A DNA stretch of 8,495 nucleotides from Candidatus Zixiibacteriota bacterium (GTDB lineage: Bacteria; Zixibacteria; MSB-5A5; GN15; PGXB01): the NCBI GenBank assembly GCA_024230695.1, contig JAAERC010000795.1:1-8495 (forward strand), given 5' to 3'. The position numbers and the translations under genes were made by a program. Within the stretch, counting starts at the first letter, position 1. The number at the start of each line of letters is the position of its first letter. The notes below the pieces were generated by a model that ran no database searches, was not told the origin of the DNA, and worked only from the letters and a program-made list of their open reading frames with translations. Of the stretch, positions 6,989 through 8,495 are shown piece by piece.

Positions 6989-7191
6989 ATTAGTCCTCCG
7001 GTTATGTTAAGATAAATTTAGATATGCAGTTTTTTCTCTGTTTTTGTAAACATTAAAAATCAAAAGTTTGATCCCGAGTCCAGTTCGTCAGTACTAAAAC
7101 GTATGATTAAAAAACTAATATATGTATTATCCTGCCTTACAAAAAGAAACTTCAGGTAACTGATTAAGAAGAGAATTGTTAATTTGTTACC
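6989..7191 (-). other. Long 5' leader of gene B
   Basis: About 200 nt lie between the predicted transcription start and the ATG, without a credible small ORF. It is collinear with the leader of gene A, including the 26-base identical block at 7036-7061 and the CCGGAGGA ribosome binding site next to the start. Function, if any beyond housing the 5' hairpin, is unknown. Confidence 0.55.
7155..7191 (-). promoter_or_regulatory. Inverted repeat at the predicted 5' end of the gene B transcript
   Basis: GGTAAC (7186-7191 on the minus strand) and GTTACC (7155-7160) enclose 25 nt with an inner ATTAA/TTAAT pair. The inner TTAAT has shifted by three bases relative to gene A yet can still pair, which hints at maintained structure. 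Confidence 0.5.
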
Positions 7192-7198
7192 TACCATT

Positions 7199-7227
7199 AA
7201 GATATAAAATTATTAAACCAATGTCAA
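7199..7227 (-). promoter_or_regulatory. Sigma-70 type promoter of gene B
   Basis: TTGACA (7222-7227), a 17-nt spacer and TATCTT (7199-7204) repeat the gene A promoter. A 38-base block covering the -10 and the adjoining hairpin arm (7180-7217) is identical to 4123-4160. Confidence 0.75.
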
Positions 7228-7309
7228 TTAAAAAATACTTTGATCTTATGTAGATACAGGTAATTACCGTCCAATTGGGGTTAATAAAATATCATTAAAA
7301 TGAACCATT

Positions 7310-7335
7310 AAAAAAGCCCGCCGATTGGGCGGGCT
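7310..7335 (-). terminator. Rho-independent terminator of the sigma factor gene
   Basis: On the minus strand AGCCCGCC (7328-7335) pairs perfectly with GGCGGGCT (7315-7322) around a 5-nt loop, followed by six T (7310-7315). It lies 24 nt after the sigma factor stop. It shares no stem sequence with the two terminators of the duplicated units. Confidence 0.93.
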
Positions 7336-7359
7336 GTGGAATCCTGTTTTTTGCACTGC

Positions 7360-8214
7360 CTAATTCAGGTAGGCACGCAGAGAACGGCTGCGCGATGCAT
7401 GCCGCAGACGTCTGATCGCTTTCTCTTTTATCTGACGAACTCTTTCACGGGTCAGTGAAAAGCGGGCGCCGATCTCCTCGAGAGTTAAAGCTTTTTCATG
7501 ATTCAGTCCAAAGTACAGACTGATCACTTCGGCTTCTCGAGCGGTCAGCGTATCGAGAGCCTTTTCGATTTCCAATTTTAATGAAAAATCAAGTAGCTCT
7601 TCATCGGGAGCCGGTTGAAACTCATCCTCGAGAATATCGATCAATGAGTTGTCTTCCGACACCGAAAATGGTGCGTCAAGAGAAAGGTGCGAATTCGATA
7701 TCTTTAGTGTATCGGACACCTCCACTTCCGATAGGTCAAGCTCTTTGGCGATTTCATTGGGGGATGGTACACGGCCCAACCCTTGTTCCAATGAACTTGA
7801 TATTTTACCGATTTTATGTAATGTTCCAACCCGGTTTAAGGGCAGTCTTACAATTCGGCTTTGTTCGGCCAAAGCTTGCAGAATTGCCTGGCGTATCCAC
7901 CAGACCGCGTAACTGATAAACTTAAATCCTCTGGTTTCATCAAAACGTTTGGCCGCTTTGATGAGTCCAATGTTACCCTCATTGATCAGATCGGCCAGCG
8001 ATAGGCCCTGGTTCTGATACTGCTTGGCAACTGAAACCACAAATCTAAGATTGGCTTTTGTTAATGATTCGAGCGCATCTTTTGAGCCCAATTTAATTTT
8101 TTTAGCCAGTCTGACTTCTTCAGCCGCGTTGATGAGGGGAGTCTCTCCGATTTCCCGGAGGTACAGGTCTAAAGACCTGTCTTCATCACGATATTTCGAT
8201 GCCTGTTTTGCCAC
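7360..8214 (-). CDS. rpoD: RNA polymerase sigma-70 factor, short RpoD type
   Basis: This 284-residue protein directs RNA polymerase to promoters. Region 1.2 is at about residues 14-45 ([15 protein letters not shown]). Region 2 is at about 50-125, with the core-binding '[18 protein letters not shown]' and the -10 melting/recognition '[15 protein letters not shown]'. Region 3 is at about 126-205. Region 4 is at about 215-280, with the -35 helix-turn-helix '[20 protein letters not shown]'. Region 1.1 and the large non-conserved insert of the E. coli protein are missing, as in the roughly 285-aa primary sigma factors of Bacteroidetes. I infer a primary or primary-like role, though a group 2 factor is possible. 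The start is GTG (8212-8214), the only usual start codon after an in-frame TAG. The best Shine-Dalgarno, AGGAGG at 8229-8234, is 14 nt away, which is long. It follows the PDZ gene by 53 nt and has its own terminator. Confidence 0.93.
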   Translation of the reverse strand: MAKQASKYRDEDRSLDLYLREIGETPLINAAEEVRLAKKIKLGSKDALESLTKANLRFVVSVAKQYQNQGLSLADLINEGNIGLIKAAKRFDETRGFKFISYAVWWIRQAILQALAEQSRIVRLPLNRVGTLHKIGKISSSLEQGLGRVPSPNEIAKELDLSEVEVSDTLKISNSHLSLDAPFSVSEDNSLIDILEDEFQPAPDEELLDFSLKLEIEKALDTLTAREAEVISLYFGLNHEKALTLEEIGARFSLTRERVRQIKEKAIRRLRHASRSRSLRAYLN

Positions 8215-8228
8215 GAAATCTCTTTTAG

Positions 8229-8234
8229 CCTCCT
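8229..8234 (-). promoter_or_regulatory. Shine-Dalgarno AGGAGG upstream of the sigma factor, unusually distant
   Basis: AGGAGG lies 14 nt before the GTG start. A nearer purine patch (AAAAGAGA) might be used instead. No ATG, GTG or TTG lies at normal spacing in this frame. Confidence 0.6.
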
Positions 8235-8267
8235 AAACAAACTATTAGTATAGTTTTGTTATACATT

Positions 8268-8495
8268 CTAAGGCTTTATAGCCTTGTATTCAATCGATCC
8301 CCTGGGGTCGACAAGCAGAAACGAAATCGCCTTTTGAATATTTTGTTTTTGTTCTGCGATCGCCTGCAAATCAATCAGGTTCCTGATTTCATTTTTATCT
8401 ATTTGCGTAATTATCGAGCCGGGTAAAAATCCGGCTTTATACGCAGGGGAACCGCGGGTTATGCGGTTAATATAAACGCCCGGGAAAAATTCAGA
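8268..8495 (-). CDS. PDZ-domain protein, C-terminal fragment (possible HtrA/Deg serine protease)
   Basis: The last 75 codons of a gene that enters from the right edge, ending in TAG at 8268-8270. The sequence 'GVYINRITRGSPAYKAGFLPG' followed by 'SIITQIDKNEIRNLIDLQAI' is a typical PDZ fold: the strand, the G-SPA-AG-PG turn, then 'I..I....I....DL'. Such domains end HtrA/DegP/DegQ periplasmic serine proteases, and the fragment would fit the last PDZ domain there. The protease part is outside the window, so other PDZ proteins (C-terminal processing proteases, RseP-like) remain possible, although those usually have further domains after the PDZ. The sigma factor gene starts 53 nt downstream on the same strand with no terminator between, so cotranscription is plausible. 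Confidence 0.8.
   Translation of the reverse strand, partial: SEFFPGVYINRITRGSPAYKAGFLPGSIITQIDKNEIRNLIDLQAIAEQKQNIQKAISFLLVDPRGSIEYKAIKP

Larger units (their letters stand above)
4251..7309 (-). repeat. Tandem duplication, upstream unit (B)
   Basis: This is the longer member of the pair. Its similarity to unit A starts just below the sigma factor terminator (about 7305) and ends at its own terminator. The main difference is about 680 bp of extra coding sequence (about 6237-6920). Ends are approximate because they were aligned by eye. Confidence 0.8.

Noticed and set aside
8247..8252. TATACT as a -10 box for the sigma factor gene
   Set aside because: No acceptable -35 hexamer is found 16-18 nt upstream, and cotranscription with the PDZ gene is equally possible.
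8270..8285. Palindrome AAGGCT-TTAT-AGCCTT at the end of the PDZ gene, as a terminator
   Set aside because: The stem is six base pairs inside the coding end and has no following T run on the minus strand, so it is not a convincing terminator.

Overview
The window is a chromosomal stretch of about 8.5 kb from a bacterium of moderate to low GC. Every gene that can be supported lies on the minus strand. Three traits suggest the Fibrobacteres-Chlorobi-Bacteroidetes neighbourhood, most likely a candidate phylum such as Zixibacteria. These are a short (284 aa) RpoD-like sigma factor without region 1.1, secreted proteins ending in a paired dockerin-like motif of the GDVN...DIVYLINFKYKGG type, and ACC-type cysteine-rich repeats that I recall from Zixibacteria and Planctomycetes. 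The phylum is an inference from protein style, not a proven assignment.

Layout in the direction of transcription (right to left): 8495-8268 is the C-terminal PDZ domain of a truncated gene, possibly an HtrA/Deg protease. 8214-7360 is a complete sigma-70 factor with its own terminator (7335-7310). 6988-4328 and 3930-1933 are two paralogous secreted proteins (886 and 665 aa). Each has a promoter (TTGACA-17-TATCTT), a leader of about 200 nt that opens with an inverted repeat, a GGAGGA ribosome binding site, and a GCCCC/GGGGC terminator. 1735-293 is tldD, and 296-1 is the start of its partner tldE/pmbA, overlapping by 4 nt (ATGA).

The centre of the window is a tandem duplication of a whole transcription unit: upstream region, promoter, leader, gene and terminator. 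The upstream copy (B, 886 aa) has an additional domain of about 220 aa between its signal peptide and the first shared module; the downstream copy (A, 665 aa) lacks it. Both proteins share the order signal peptide, beta-rich module 1, three-unit double-cysteine region, module 2 (a diverged repeat of module 1), dockerin-like pair. Some coding segments are almost identical in DNA between copies while others have diverged, which suggests gene conversion or uneven constraint.

The housekeeping genes around the pair (sigma factor, TldD/TldE, PDZ protein) have no evident functional link to it. The terminators separate the transcription units, so the pair looks like a self-contained, independently expressed cell-surface or extracellular system of unknown role. 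No RNA genes, CRISPR arrays, insertion sequences or attachment sites were seen.
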